Below, in pieces: positions 17,571-27,040 of a stretch of DNA of 64,000 nucleotides (the first letter of the stretch is position 1; every line of letters begins with the position of its first letter). The translations under genes were made by a program, and so were the position numbers. The notes beneath the pieces were generated by a model. It was not told where the DNA came from, did not search any database, and saw only the letters and a program-made list of their open reading frames with translations. The stretch spans positions 62,001 to 126,000 of the forward strand of contig MKVQ01000016.1 of assembly GCA_001899635.1 (NCBI GenBank), read 5' to 3'. This DNA comes from Myxococcales bacterium 68-20 (GTDB lineage Bacteria; Myxococcota_A; Polyangia; Polyangiales; Polyangiaceae).

Positions 17571-19355
17571 CTAGTTCACCGGGCTGAGCGGGGTCTCGAC
17601 CAGCTTGCGGAGCGCCATGCCGCCCGGGTAGCCGTAGCTCGCGGCGATGTCCCAGCCCCAGATCGTCGCGGAGAAGGGTCCCTCGCTCCGCGTCCGCTGG
17701 AGGCCGGTGATGCATTGCTTGTCGCCGAACTTCTCGCCCGGCTTGAAGCCGCGCGAGAGGTCCACGCGCCGGTACTCGTAATCGCCTCGCGTGCCGATGG
17801 AGATGAAGTCCGGCAGCTCGCCAGCGCACTCGAGCCACACGGGCTTGAACTCACCGCGCACGCTCTTCCGAACGATGACGAGCGAGTTCTCGCGGTAGGC
17901 CGAGTCGGCGTAGAAGCTGTACGCGCTCCTGTATTGCCCCGCCGGCACGACGTTGACGAAGTCGGGATCTCCCATCCCGCCGAGGCCCGGTCCGCTGCCG
18001 CCGGACATGTGCAGCCCGAGGTAAAACGGATGCTCGGCGTCGCGCGAGCGGACGACGAACGGCTCGCTCGCCCGCGCCCGGAAGAGCACGAGCTCACCGG
18101 CATTCACGGTGAGGGGCGCACCGGCGGGCTTGACCGGATCGTAGTCGAGCTCCGTTCCGTCGCGCCCTCCCACCATCCGGTACCAGACGAGCTCGTCGCC
18201 GTCCTTCGGACGCGGCCGATAAGAGACGCCGACGTACTCCGAGCCCCACTGCTCGTACGGCGGGATCTGCTGGGCCAGCGAATCGCACGCGCCCTGGTTT
18301 CTGTCTGGGACGACCGCGCAAACGTTCCCGCCGACCGTGATGGTCGGCTTGTTCGAGGTCACCACGCTGCCGGTGAGCTCTTCGACCTGGATGATCTGAG
18401 CGAACTGCCCCTTCGAGAGGTTGATCTTCGTCGGCATCCCGGCGGCGGCTCCGATGAAGCCGTTGCCGTTGCGGATGGCCTTCGTGCCAATGATCGTGAT
18501 CTCGGTCTCGTCCTCCGAGGCGTAGATCTGGGTCGTCGGGTCTGCGACTCCACTCTCCCAACCGTTGACGATCACGTGCTCCTTCGCCCACGCGCCCACG
18601 GGGAAGACGAGCGTCGCCGACGGGGTGTAGCTCGCCGCTCCGCCGTACGGGAACATCGAGGTGACCCCGACGGGGACGTCGCTCTCGAGGTGGAAGGCCG
18701 GCCCGACCCCGGACCCGAAGGTGCCGAAATCCTCCTCGATGGCAGCCGTCACCGGCTTCGGACAGCTGATGTAGTCGACCTTCTCCGAGACCGTGCGCGA
18801 TTTGGTCTGGTCCCGGTCGGACACGAAGACGATCGCGCTCTCGCCGGGGGCGATCGGGCCCTCGTGTAGCTCGAGGTCCGTGCTCTTCGGCACCGCCCGG
18901 TAGACCGAACGAGAGAGATCGAGCGAGCGGCCGCGAAACTCGAGCGAGAGCGTGGCCGGCCGGTTCGAGCTGTTGACGACGAAGACCGCGTGACACGACT
19001 GCAAGGGCCACGGCTCGAAGCGCGGGGCGGAGAAGTAGAACTCGCAGCCGTCCGAGCTTCGGTCCGCGGCGGCTGCCTCGCAGGGCTCCAGGCATTGGGC
19101 TGCGCCGCATGCCTTGTCGTCGGCGCATGTCTCGTACACCTCACCGGTGCACGAATCGACGACCGAGCGGCCGTCGAGCGAGCACTGGGAGTAGCAGACC
19201 TCGGCGTCGGCGCCGCCGTCTGGGGCGGTGTCGAAGCCCTTCGGCTCGGAGCCAAAGCGGTCGCGGTCGTCTCCGCACGCCCCAGTCGTGGACGCGACGA
19301 GGCCGAGCACCAGCAGGGCAGAGGCGGCGCCGATCGAATAGCGAACGCGCATCAT
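17571..19355 (-). CDS. IgGFc-binding-domain lipoprotein, module C
   Basis: This 594-residue lipoprotein has lipobox TGAC at Cys27. Next come an Asp/Gly linker and the cysteine segment QCSLDGRSVVDSCTGEVYETC. The IgGFc-binding-like domain contains SVVTSNKPTITVGGNVC, CDSLAQQIPPYEQWGSEYVG, RDGTELDYDP and GDPDFVNVVPAGQY. The gene ends the module; ATG 19355 overlaps the RCC1 stop. The closest relative is module D. The conserved cysteines flanking the SNKP segment probably pair. A recognition or adhesion role is inferred from the domain; I see no protease or other catalytic motif. Confidence 0.85.
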   Translation of the reverse strand: MMRVRYSIGAASALLVLGLVASTTGACGDDRDRFGSEPKGFDTAPDGGADAEVCYSQCSLDGRSVVDSCTGEVYETCADDKACGAAQCLEPCEAAAADRSSDGCEFYFSAPRFEPWPLQSCHAVFVVNSSNRPATLSLEFRGRSLDLSRSVYRAVPKSTDLELHEGPIAPGESAIVFVSDRDQTKSRTVSEKVDYISCPKPVTAAIEEDFGTFGSGVGPAFHLESDVPVGVTSMFPYGGAASYTPSATLVFPVGAWAKEHVIVNGWESGVADPTTQIYASEDETEITIIGTKAIRNGNGFIGAAAGMPTKINLSKGQFAQIIQVEELTGSVVTSNKPTITVGGNVCAVVPDRNQGACDSLAQQIPPYEQWGSEYVGVSYRPRPKDGDELVWYRMVGGRDGTELDYDPVKPAGAPLTVNAGELVLFRARASEPFVVRSRDAEHPFYLGLHMSGGSGPGLGGMGDPDFVNVVPAGQYRSAYSFYADSAYRENSLVIVRKSVRGEFKPVWLECAGELPDFISIGTRGDYEYRRVDLSRGFKPGEKFGDKQCITGLQRTRSEGPFSATIWGWDIAASYGYPGGMALRKLVETPLSPVN

Positions 19356-20728
19356 GGGAGCTTCACTTCCGTTGGAACGACGACCGAGCCCTTGGACAGT
19401 CCGGCGCCGAGCTGGCCGTTCGCGTTGTTCCCCCAGCAGTACACTTTGCCGTTCGTCAAGATCGCGCACGTCGAATAGGGCATCACCTTCACCTCGGCCG
19501 CCGGCGCGGGGAGGCCCTGCACGCGGACGGTTCCAAGCGCAAACTTCTTCGTTCCGTCGCCGGCCTGACCGGCGTTGTTCAGGCCCCAGCAGTAGACCTC
19601 TCCCGAGATCGACGTCGCGCACCAGCGGCGTCGCTCCAGGTACGCCACGTAGTTGTCCGACACCCTCCAGGACTGCGTCGTCGCGATGCGCGCGATCGGC
19701 TCCGGTGTGTCGACCGCGATCGGGAGCGCCCGAGCGAGCTTGTTCTCGGTGCTGGTCGGGCTCGCGACGTCCGCTCCGCCCCAGCACCACCCGACGCCGT
19801 TCGCGACGGCGCACGTCTCCGGACCGGCCGTGGAGACCATCGTGACGTGGTCGAGCGCGATCGGCGTCGGCCACGCGTCGATGTACATCGGCGTCGGACG
19901 CCCGACGCCGGGCGAGGCGCCCCAGCTCAGGAGCTTGCCATCCTCGTAGAGCGCGAAGGTCGCGCCCCCGACCGCGATGTCCTTCGCGCCGGCGGCGCGC
20001 GGAATTTGCCGCGGTGGCGCATTGAGCTCTTGGACGGAGATGTCCTCCGCCACCTGGTGCGCAGCGTTCGAGCCCCAGCAGTAGACGCTCTCGTCGCGGA
20101 GGACGGCGCACCCCACGGTCGGCGTGACATCGATCGCTCGCACGGGGCCGGGCAAGGGCAGGCGCACGGGACTCGTATGCGCGGTCGACGCTGACGTGTC
20201 GCTCTGCAGAAACGGCCCACTTCCCCAGCACCAGGCGGCGCCGTCGCTGTCGACGGCGCACGAGCGCGCGAGCTTCGTGATCGGAGGCAGGCCGGGGACG
20301 CGCACGGGCCGCGGGCTGTCGACAGCGGTGACCGCGGGGTCTCCGATCTGACCGGCGTTGTTCGCGCCCCAGCACGCGACGGTGCCGTCGGTGAGGAGCG
20401 CGCAGTAGCCTTCCTCGCGCGACGTCGCGCTGCTCGCCAGGCTGGTCGTGAGGGCGACCGCGCACGGGGGGGCCTCGCACTCGATGGGCAGCGGCGCGGC
20501 GTCGACGACCGCGACGTCGTCGCCCCCCGTGTCGACCACGTCCTCGGCGGTAGCGCTGTCGAAGAGAGCGTCCGTCCCGGCGTCGTCGACGCTGGTGTTC
20601 TCCGGCCCGGGATCGCCGTCGCTGTTGCTCGAGCAGCTCGCCGTCATCGCGGCCAGCCCCGAGAGCCCCGCGAGCACGACGAGGGCGGCGTGCGCGCGAG
20701 AGCTAAGGAGTCGTCTTGTGATACGCAT
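19352..20728 (-). CDS. RCC1-repeat lipoprotein, module C
   Basis: A 458-residue lipoprotein (Cys32, MTASC) with seven RCC1-like repeats, for example DGTVACWGANNAGQIG, DESVYCWGSNAAHQV, SGEVYCWGLNNAGQAG and NGKVYCWGNNANGQLG. The linker after the lipobox is rich in Asp, Ala and Val. The start ATG 20728 is inside the last codons of the previous gene (26-nt overlap). The last two repeats are nearly identical to those of module D and clearly different from B. Each repeat carries a cysteine before the strand and one in CWG, so intra-blade disulfides are possible. Confidence 0.88.
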   Translation of the reverse strand: MRITRRLLSSRAHAALVVLAGLSGLAAMTASCSSNSDGDPGPENTSVDDAGTDALFDSATAEDVVDTGGDDVAVVDAAPLPIECEAPPCAVALTTSLASSATSREEGYCALLTDGTVACWGANNAGQIGDPAVTAVDSPRPVRVPGLPPITKLARSCAVDSDGAAWCWGSGPFLQSDTSASTAHTSPVRLPLPGPVRAIDVTPTVGCAVLRDESVYCWGSNAAHQVAEDISVQELNAPPRQIPRAAGAKDIAVGGATFALYEDGKLLSWGASPGVGRPTPMYIDAWPTPIALDHVTMVSTAGPETCAVANGVGWCWGGADVASPTSTENKLARALPIAVDTPEPIARIATTQSWRVSDNYVAYLERRRWCATSISGEVYCWGLNNAGQAGDGTKKFALGTVRVQGLPAPAAEVKVMPYSTCAILTNGKVYCWGNNANGQLGAGLSKGSVVVPTEVKLP

Positions 20729-22079
20729 GGCGAGCTCCAACCGCCCAGAGGTTGTGATTCGAAGTTCCGCGAATTCTGTGAAACGCCGTTCGGACCGGGG
20801 CGCCGTCACGCGAGAGCGTGGACACCGAGAGCAGGCCGTCGTCCGCTCGGACGGCGACGAGCCCCCATGCGGTGAGCCAGGTCTCGCCTTCACCTTGCCA
20901 GAGCGAGGTCATGATCTTAGGTGGCCCGTTGGGAACCAAGGTCGTCGTGGCGAGCTTGACCGGGAGCACCGACTGCTCGAACGTGAAGCCGTCCGGCGAG
21001 ACGCCGCCGTCGCTCGACCCGCTGTCCGAGGCGCGGATGCGCGTGAAGTTGACGACCTCCGTGTTCGTTGCGCTCCTTCCGTTGTGGAGCGCGACGTACT
21101 CGGTCGCGCTCACCGGTTGGATGTCGGTGACCCAGCCGCCGAACGCGTTGCCGAGGCGCGGCGTGCCCGCTCGCACGCCGCACGCTGCCGCGCTGGAGCT
21201 GCCGACGACGCCGTCGGCGACGCGCTCCCAGCCGGCCGCCGTCTTATGCACGACGAGCGGGCAATTGAAGTAACGCCTCGTCGCGGTTGCACGATCTCGA
21301 GAGCCGACGAACCAGATGTCGTCCGGGCCGGTTCCGGAGGCGCCGAGGAAGAAGACGTGCTCGTCGGCGGCGTCGAGATCGTCGACCGTGTACACGGCCG
21401 ACCAGGTGCCGCTTGCCGGATCGCGCTTGAAGATCGTGTTGCTGTAGCGCGCGTAGACGTCCGCCGGTCCCGCTCCCCAGACTCCGAAGGCTTCAACCGG
21501 CAGGCGCGCGACGCTGGAGAAGGGACTTGCGTGATCGTGCGTCGCCGGATGCCCGACGACGTTGTCGGGGAGCTCGGCGTGCGTCCACGTCCACTTGGTC
21601 GCGGGAGGGACGGGGCGCGTGCCGTGGAAGACGAACGAGCTTCCTACCGCGAAGTACACCTCGTCCGCGTTCGGGGCGTAGACGCCGCCGGCGAAGGTGC
21701 CCGAGCCCGCGCCGTTTTGGCTCTGGTCGTCGATGTACTCCCACGCGTTGGTGGACTTCTTCCACTCGAGGAACTTCACGCCCTCCGTGCGGCTCTGGGC
21801 GATCGCGAACGCGACGTCCTCGAGGGGCCAGACATCGCGGAAGTCGAGGTCCTCGTCGGGGAACGTCGTGATGCACCAGCCCGCAGGACTGCAATCGGGC
21901 AGCCGCGTATCCGGCACGTCGACGTCCCAGATGTCGACGTCGGGCACCCCGGCGTCGGGGAGCGTCGCGGGCGGCGACTCCGACTCCGGCTCCGGCTCCA
22001 GCGCCTCTTCCGTGCTTGCGCACGCGGCGATGATCGCCAGCGGCGCGGCTGCTGTCGCGAGGACAATCGAGGTTCTCAT
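20703..22079 (-). CDS. Second propeller-like lipoprotein, module C
   Basis: A 458-residue lipoprotein (IIAAC, Cys20) with an acidic Glu/Ser/Pro linker. It has the family block DCSPAGWCITTFPDEDLDF followed by DVWPLEDVAFAIAQS. Later come the blade-like DVYARYSNTIFKRDP, DIWFVGSRD, ETWLTAWGLVAV and the terminal NLWAVGARHAYHKTTP. ATG 22079 overlaps the first propeller gene by 4 nt. Over most of its length it is close to the module D protein. The two propeller proteins probably act together, since no module contains only one. Confidence 0.8.
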   Translation of the reverse strand: MRTSIVLATAAAPLAIIAACASTEEALEPEPESESPPATLPDAGVPDVDIWDVDVPDTRLPDCSPAGWCITTFPDEDLDFRDVWPLEDVAFAIAQSRTEGVKFLEWKKSTNAWEYIDDQSQNGAGSGTFAGGVYAPNADEVYFAVGSSFVFHGTRPVPPATKWTWTHAELPDNVVGHPATHDHASPFSSVARLPVEAFGVWGAGPADVYARYSNTIFKRDPASGTWSAVYTVDDLDAADEHVFFLGASGTGPDDIWFVGSRDRATATRRYFNCPLVVHKTAAGWERVADGVVGSSSAAACGVRAGTPRLGNAFGGWVTDIQPVSATEYVALHNGRSATNTEVVNFTRIRASDSGSSDGGVSPDGFTFEQSVLPVKLATTTLVPNGPPKIMTSLWQGEGETWLTAWGLVAVRADDGLLSVSTLSRDGAPVRTAFHRIRGTSNHNLWAVGARHAYHKTTP

Positions 22080-23293
22080 GGCTTTCCTCCGAGCGAGACG
22101 AGCGCGCCTTGCCCAGCGATCCAGACCCTCCCGGGCGAGGGGATCCAGATACGGTCGAGGCGTGGGCGCCTGCCGGCGAGACCGGCCACCTTCACGCGCT
22201 TCCAGGCCGTGCCGTCGTAGTGAAAGACCGTGCCCTCATCGCCGGCGATCCAGATGTCGCTCGGCGAGGAGCCGGCGATCGCATAGAGATGCTGCTTCGT
22301 GGGGAGCTCGTCGTACGCCTCCCAGAAGCGCTCGTCGCCACGGTAGCGACGAACGGTGCCGGTCGAGCCGACGGCCCAGACGTCGTCGGACGCCGGCGCC
22401 CAGACGCCGTGGAGCGCGTGGAGGGTCAGCGTGTTGAAGGCCGTCAGCGTCGGCGTGTCGGCCTCGGCATCGGTGATTCGGAACGCAGCGCCCTTGGGGC
22501 CGACCGCCCAGACCTCGTCGGCAGAGTGCCCGTCCAGGCCGTAGACCTCTCTGCACGCAAAGACGTTGCACTTGTTGAGCGTCGTTGCGTCGAGCGTGAA
22601 CGCGTTGGTCGCGGGGGAGTAGCGCAGTCGCCAGAACCCGCCCGAGGCTGAGCCGCTCGGGCTGCTCGCCCTCGCGCCGACGAAGAGCGTGCGGGAGCCC
22701 GGGTGAGCCCACGTCGTCACGACGCGCATCTGCCGCCACGCGGCAGGAACCGTCACCGCCGCGAACGGAGCCCATCCGTCGGTGGAGGGCTCCACGCCCG
22801 CGTCGGCGACGGCGGGGAGGCCGCGCGCGAACAGGCGCGTCGGATCGTCGAACGCGATCTCGGCGTCGCCGAGCAGCCAGAGTCCATAGAGCGAGTTCTG
22901 GATGCCGGTCTCCGAGCGCTTCCACGAGTTGCCGTCGAAGCGCGCGACCGTCCCGGCGGCGCCGCTGAGCCAGGCGTCGTTCGGCGAGCGTGCGGCGAGC
23001 GCGAAGAGTCCGGTCCGGTGATCGAGACCGATCGACGGATCCGGATCGAAGAGAGGCGCCATGCAGAGCGCGTCCTCGGTGCAGTCGTCCGGGTAAAACT
23101 CGCAATCACCCGTGCAGACGGCGGCGTCGCCGCCGTCGAGGCCACCGTCGTTCTCGGGCGCCGGCACCGGCGTGTTTCGGTCCTCCGACGGAACCTCACC
23201 CCCTCCAGCGTCGGTCGCACACGCCGCGAGCGTCGTCGCCGCCTCTACACAGATTGCCGCGCTGGCCACCGCAAGCAGCCATCGATTCTTCAT
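22076..23293 (-). CDS. DVWAVG-repeat propeller lipoprotein, module C
   Basis: A 405-residue lipoprotein (TLAAC, Cys25). The conserved DCEFYPDDCTEDALC motif follows the acidic linker. Blades include DAWLSGAAGTVARFDG, EVWAVGPKGAAFRITDA, DVWAVGSTGTVRRYRG and DIWIAGDEGTVFHYDG, and the protein ends RVWIAGQGALVSLGGKP. The last 75 residues differ from module D at only a handful of positions. It has 4-nt overlaps at both ends. As in module B, one segment is unusually Asp/Ala-rich (about 145-160), perhaps a flexible loop between blades. Confidence 0.83.
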   Translation of the reverse strand: MKNRWLLAVASAAICVEAATTLAACATDAGGGEVPSEDRNTPVPAPENDGGLDGGDAAVCTGDCEFYPDDCTEDALCMAPLFDPDPSIGLDHRTGLFALAARSPNDAWLSGAAGTVARFDGNSWKRSETGIQNSLYGLWLLGDAEIAFDDPTRLFARGLPAVADAGVEPSTDGWAPFAAVTVPAAWRQMRVVTTWAHPGSRTLFVGARASSPSGSASGGFWRLRYSPATNAFTLDATTLNKCNVFACREVYGLDGHSADEVWAVGPKGAAFRITDAEADTPTLTAFNTLTLHALHGVWAPASDDVWAVGSTGTVRRYRGDERFWEAYDELPTKQHLYAIAGSSPSDIWIAGDEGTVFHYDGTAWKRVKVAGLAGRRPRLDRIWIPSPGRVWIAGQGALVSLGGKP

Positions 23294-24495
23294 CGCGTCG
23301 GTCCTCCTGCGTCCTGAATCACGTCGCATGGCTCGACCATGCACTGACCGTCGACGCACGCCTGTCCTGCGATGCCGTCGCAGACGATCCCGCAGCCGCC
23401 GCAGTTCTTCGGGTCGGCGGCCACGTGGGTCTCGCACCCGTCGTCGCGGTTGCCGTTGCAGTCGCCCCAGCCGTTCCGGCACGACCGCTCGCACCTGCCG
23501 TAGACGCAGGCCTCGCTGGCTTGTGGGACGGTCACCTCGCAGGCCGCGCTGCACGCCCCGCAGTTACGTGGATCGTTGACGAGGTCCGCGCAGAACCCGG
23601 TGCACACCCCTCCGTTGCAGGCCCCGCAGAAGGTCTGCCCCTCTGGGCACATGCACGTCGGTATCAAGAACGGGGTCAATAGCCGGCACTGCTGCCCGTC
23701 CGGGCACTTGTTCGCGCACATGCCGCAGTTGTCGTCGTCGAGTAGAAGCTGCTCGCACCCGTTGTCGCGGACGGTGTCGCAGTCGCCCCATCCGCCGTTG
23801 CACTTCAGCGTTCCGCACTGACCGTCGTAGCAGCCGAAGTACATGTTCGGCGGAGGCGCCTCGCTGCCGTCGCCTTCGGGCGGACAGGCGTTGTCGCAGG
23901 CGCCGCAGTGCGCGTCGTCGTTCTCCGGGTCCACGCACGGAATAAGGTTTGCGGACGCGCAGTAGAGCTCGCCGGCTCGACACCCGCACCCGTAGTCCGC
24001 GAGCCCGCGGTTGATGCAGGGCTTGTCCGCCGGGCACTTGTTCCCGCACAGACCGCAGTGGTCGTCGCTCGACGGGTGTGTCTCGCACCCGTTGTCGGGG
24101 ACGCCGTCGCAGTCGAGCGCGTCCTGTTCCTTGCAGGCCATCACGCAGCGTCCGTCGACGCATGCGTAGTCTTCGTTGCCCCCGACGACCGAGGATCGGC
24201 AGGCGTTGCCGCACTCGCCGCAGTTGTACGGGTCGGTCAAGAGGTCGGTGTCACAAAGGAACTGCGAGTTCGGACACGTGGTGTGACCGGGCGGGCAGCG
24301 ATCCGACGGGCAATATGCCGTGAAGCCCATTGCAATCGCATCCGGCTCTGCATCCGGCGCCGAGAACGCCGGGGGCGTGGCGTCGTCCATCTCGGCGACG
24401 GTCACGTCGGCCCCGCCACAGCCTCCGAGCCACGCGAGGGCTGCGGGTACGATGAGAGTGAAAGGCGCACTGTATCGTGCGATACGTCGAAGCAT
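23290..24495 (-). CDS. Cys-rich repeat lipoprotein, module C (mosaic)
   Basis: A 401-residue lipoprotein with lipobox LGGC (Cys26). Its first 50 or so residues parallel module B (RR at 3-4, AWLGGC, AE.D). From about residue 60-75 on (SQFLCDTDLLTD, NKCPADKPCI, ACPPEGDG) it parallels module D. This suggests a recombination point near 24330-24270. About eight cysteine units are present, and the protein ends AGQACVDGQCMVEPC. A GAGGAG site precedes ATG 24495, which lies 25 nt after the regulator stop, so this gene is not overlapped by its predecessor. Confidence 0.87.
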   Translation of the reverse strand: MLRRIARYSAPFTLIVPAALAWLGGCGGADVTVAEMDDATPPAFSAPDAEPDAIAMGFTAYCPSDRCPPGHTTCPNSQFLCDTDLLTDPYNCGECGNACRSSVVGGNEDYACVDGRCVMACKEQDALDCDGVPDNGCETHPSSDDHCGLCGNKCPADKPCINRGLADYGCGCRAGELYCASANLIPCVDPENDDAHCGACDNACPPEGDGSEAPPPNMYFGCYDGQCGTLKCNGGWGDCDTVRDNGCEQLLLDDDNCGMCANKCPDGQQCRLLTPFLIPTCMCPEGQTFCGACNGGVCTGFCADLVNDPRNCGACSAACEVTVPQASEACVYGRCERSCRNGWGDCNGNRDDGCETHVAADPKNCGGCGIVCDGIAGQACVDGQCMVEPCDVIQDAGGPTR

Positions 24496-24520
24496 CTCGG
24501 TTGTTCTCCTCGGGGGGAGG

Positions 24521-25402
24521 TCACGGAGTTGAGGGGGCGCTCTCGGGAGCCGCCGGGCTCGCCGAAGTCGCGGAGCCTGCCGGGAGCCGGTGCCCGATGG
24601 CTCTCTCGAGTCGAGCCGCGTACGGCGTGCGTGGATGACGCTGGACGAGAGCCAGCGCGCGTCTCCGCGCTTCGTCTCTCTGTCCCAACTTGGAGAGCGC
24701 CTCGACAGCGATGACTTCGCGCTCCTGGATGAACTCCCCGGATGGATACGTTCGCGCGTGCTCGTTCGTGATCGCGAGAGCTCGCTGCGGATCCGAGGTC
24801 AGCGCCGTTTGTGCGCGCAGAACGAAATCGAGCTCGGTCGAGGATGGCTCGGGGCCGGGCCTCTCGGTCGACGCGCGCGCAATCGCCCCCGTGGGCGCGG
24901 CCGAACCGCGCGCCGAGATGGGGGCCGCTGACGGAAGATGGTCGACCGAAACCACGGCCGGTTCATCCGCCGCATTCGGGGCGGGCCGAAGGCCCACCAC
25001 TGCGGGTGGTTGGGGCGCGAGCCCCAAATTCACGATTGGAGGCTCGGATGGAGTCGTGGTGAGCTGCTCCGCTTTGGGCGGCTCCACAGCAGGAGAGACA
25101 ACGGACTCTCTCGTCGCAGCAGTCGGCGCTGCATCGGTACGTTGCCATAAGAACGTGAGTCCGCCGGCGACCGCCAGGGCGACGAGGCCTAGTTTGTAAT
25201 ATGCGAACGGCGCCTCGGCGCCCTTCCCACCGCGTTCCGAATTCACTGCCGACGTCGCCATGCCGCGCGCCGTCGCGAGCCGCTTCGACATTCGTTCGAG
25301 GCTGGCGTCCGAGGGCCCTCTCTGACGCGCGCGAACGAACTTCCGGAGCGGCTCGGGCCCGTTGGTCTCGAGGCGGGGAGGTCCCGCGTCGTCGAGCTTC
25401 AT
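24521..25402 (-). CDS. Single-pass TPR-like membrane regulator (putative anti-sigma), module C
   Basis: A 293-residue protein. The cytoplasmic part contains RQRGPSDASLERMSKRLATA (27-46), which is shared with module B. A membrane helix spans about 69-87, and a 110-residue Pro/Ala/Val-rich linker follows. The TPR-like tail (about 200-275) contains DPQRALAITNEHARTYPSGE and HPRTPYAARLERAIG. ATG 25402 overlaps the sigma stop. The longer linker could let the TPR domain reach across the periplasm. It ends in a Ser/Ala/Pro tail not seen in the other copies. Confidence 0.75.
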   Translation of the reverse strand: MKLDDAGPPRLETNGPEPLRKFVRARQRGPSDASLERMSKRLATARGMATSAVNSERGGKGAEAPFAYYKLGLVALAVAGGLTFLWQRTDAAPTAATRESVVSPAVEPPKAEQLTTTPSEPPIVNLGLAPQPPAVVGLRPAPNAADEPAVVSVDHLPSAAPISARGSAAPTGAIARASTERPGPEPSSTELDFVLRAQTALTSDPQRALAITNEHARTYPSGEFIQEREVIAVEALSKLGQRDEARRRALALVQRHPRTPYAARLERAIGHRLPAGSATSASPAAPESAPSTP

Positions 25403-25935
25403 GTCTCTTCTCCGAGCGCGCGCGTCAGCTCGCGTCGCGCAGCGTAGAGTCGCGTATAGGCTGTTTGGAGCGGGCATTTGAGAGTTTCGGCGACTTCGCG
25501 CATCGACATGCCCTCGACTTCGTAGAGGAGAAAGACGATCTGTTTGTCCTCGTCGAGCGAGTAGAGGACGCGGTTCAGGAGATCCATCTCCGCGCGGGCG
25601 GAGGGGTCGCGTGTGTCGATGCTCTCCGGCAACGACTCGACCGATTCCTCGTGGCGGCGATGGCTCCGGCGCCGATAGGTCGACGCCGTGCGGCGCGCGA
25701 TGGAGTAGAGCCATGCGGGCGGGCGCTCCCCATCGCACTGCGCGATTCGCCGATGCGCGACGAGGAAGACCTCTTGGGTTTGATCCTCGAGGTCCGCCTC
25801 CGCCACCCCGAAATGCCGCAGGGTGCGCCAGACGAGCCCCGCGTAATCCGAGAAGAGCTCCTCGACCGTCAGCGGCGCGCCAGCCAGTTCGGAAGCGGTC
25901 TCCGGCACGGGGCCGGCGCATACGATCGAGTGCAC
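25399..25935 (-). CDS. ECF-type RNA polymerase sigma factor, module C
   Basis: A 178-residue ECF sigma factor. GTG 25935 gives the same length and the same VHxS-type N-terminus as module B; the frame is open further upstream, but only by reading across the barrel stop. Region 2 has LEDQTQEVFLVAHRRI and PAWLYSIARRTASTYRRR. Region 4 has LDEDKQIVFLLYEVEGMSM and TAYTRLYAARREL. The recognition helix is identical to that of module B, so the two factors may share promoters and cross-talk. No good ribosome-binding site precedes the GTG. Confidence 0.93.
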   Translation of the reverse strand: MHSIVCAGPVPETASELAGAPLTVEELFSDYAGLVWRTLRHFGVAEADLEDQTQEVFLVAHRRIAQCDGERPPAWLYSIARRTASTYRRRSHRRHEESVESLPESIDTRDPSARAEMDLLNRVLYSLDEDKQIVFLLYEVEGMSMREVAETLKCPLQTAYTRLYAARRELTRALGEET

Positions 25936-25981
25936 ACAAGGAGCAATGGGCGCCGATCGAACTTTTTCTTTGAGGCCGGCA

Positions 25982-27040
25982 TCAAGGAAACTCGAAACCG
26001 ACGCCAAGCGACAGTCTCGCCGCGAATGCGCTCGGCCGGTGCACACGGAAGAGCTCGTCTCCCCGACGGATCTGGAATCGATCGCGAAACAGGACCCCTT
26101 CGAGCTCGGGAAGGACCGCGACGAAGAGCGACGGCGTGATTTTGAGGCGCGCGAGCACGCCCGGCCCGGCGAGCACCGTCGCGCGGATCTCGTCGTGGAC
26201 GACCCGGTACCGGGTCGGTGCGCTGCGAATGAAGGCGAGCCGCGCGCCGACCGTCGGAATGAGCTCGAAACGGGCCGTGCGCAAGATCGTCAGGCCCACT
26301 CGGGTCGAGCCACCGAAGACCTGGAATCCAACCGATCCAGTCCCGACGCGGACGGAGCCGCCGTCCTCGACGCTCGCCTCGACCCCGAAGACGAGCGAGC
26401 TCGGAGCGTACGTCGCGCGGAGCGCGAAGCCGAGCCCGACGGTCGGAAGAACGCCCCGCGAGCCGACGGCCGCAGCATCGAGCAGCAGGCGATGAGAGGA
26501 CCGGGTGGGAGGAGACGAGGGCGTCGGCGCACGCCGCGCGGCAGCGGCACGAGGTGCCGGCGGTGTTGGAACGGTTGCTGGCGGCGGCTCAGCGAGCTCC
26601 TCTGGCTCGGCGAGCTCCTCCGGCTCAGCTCGATCCTCTGGCTCGGCTCCCTCCTCTGGCGGGCGGGCCACGGCGATCATCATCGCGAGGACGACGGACG
26701 TCGGCTTGGTGACCTCCTTGCAGCTCTGCCGTTCGACACGGACACTCCGCTCGCCGAGGGCCTCCCCGGACGCGTCCTTCATCGCGAGCGTGACGACGAA
26801 TCCACGGTCGTCCGCCCGCACCGTCCCTTGCACGAGCAGCTCGGGTGGAACGTCGGACGGGGATTCTCCGAGACGTGCTTGTGTCGCCTCGATCATCTCC
26901 TGTCGCGACGGGCAGCCGTCGGGCGCGGACCAGGAGAGATCGAAGGGCGCTCCGTTCGCCGACGCCGGCCATAGCGCGACGGCGAGCGCGGTCTTGCTCG
27001 CCAACGCCCACGCACGCGTGCCGTTCAGCCTTGTGGGCAC
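25982..27040 (-). CDS. Outer-membrane beta-barrel protein with two-Cys N-terminal domain, module C
   Basis: A 352-residue protein. GTG 27040 places the signal peptide (AWALASKTALAVALW) and Cys43/Cys107 in register with module B. The N-terminal domain has LSWSAPDGCPSRQEM and VRVERQSCKEV. The linker at about 130-165 contains repeated EPEELAE units. The barrel part ends LSLGVGFEFP. The frame stays open upstream to 27439, but that stretch has the composition of non-coding sequence. Three perfect copies of a 9-bp unit lie 61 nt upstream of the start. Confidence 0.8.
   Translation of the reverse strand: MPTRLNGTRAWALASKTALAVALWPASANGAPFDLSWSAPDGCPSRQEMIEATQARLGESPSDVPPELLVQGTVRADDRGFVVTLAMKDASGEALGERSVRVERQSCKEVTKPTSVVLAMMIAVARPPEEGAEPEDRAEPEELAEPEELAEPPPATVPTPPAPRAAAARRAPTPSSPPTRSSHRLLLDAAAVGSRGVLPTVGLGFALRATYAPSSLVFGVEASVEDGGSVRVGTGSVGFQVFGGSTRVGLTILRTARFELIPTVGARLAFIRSAPTRYRVVHDEIRATVLAGPGVLARLKITPSLFVAVLPELEGVLFRDRFQIRRGDELFRVHRPSAFAARLSLGVGFEFP

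Noticed and set aside
19356..20480. Upstream extension of the module C IgGFc frame to 20480
   Set aside because: It overlaps the RCC1 gene in another frame and has no recognisable composition; ATG 19355 opens a lipoprotein signal.
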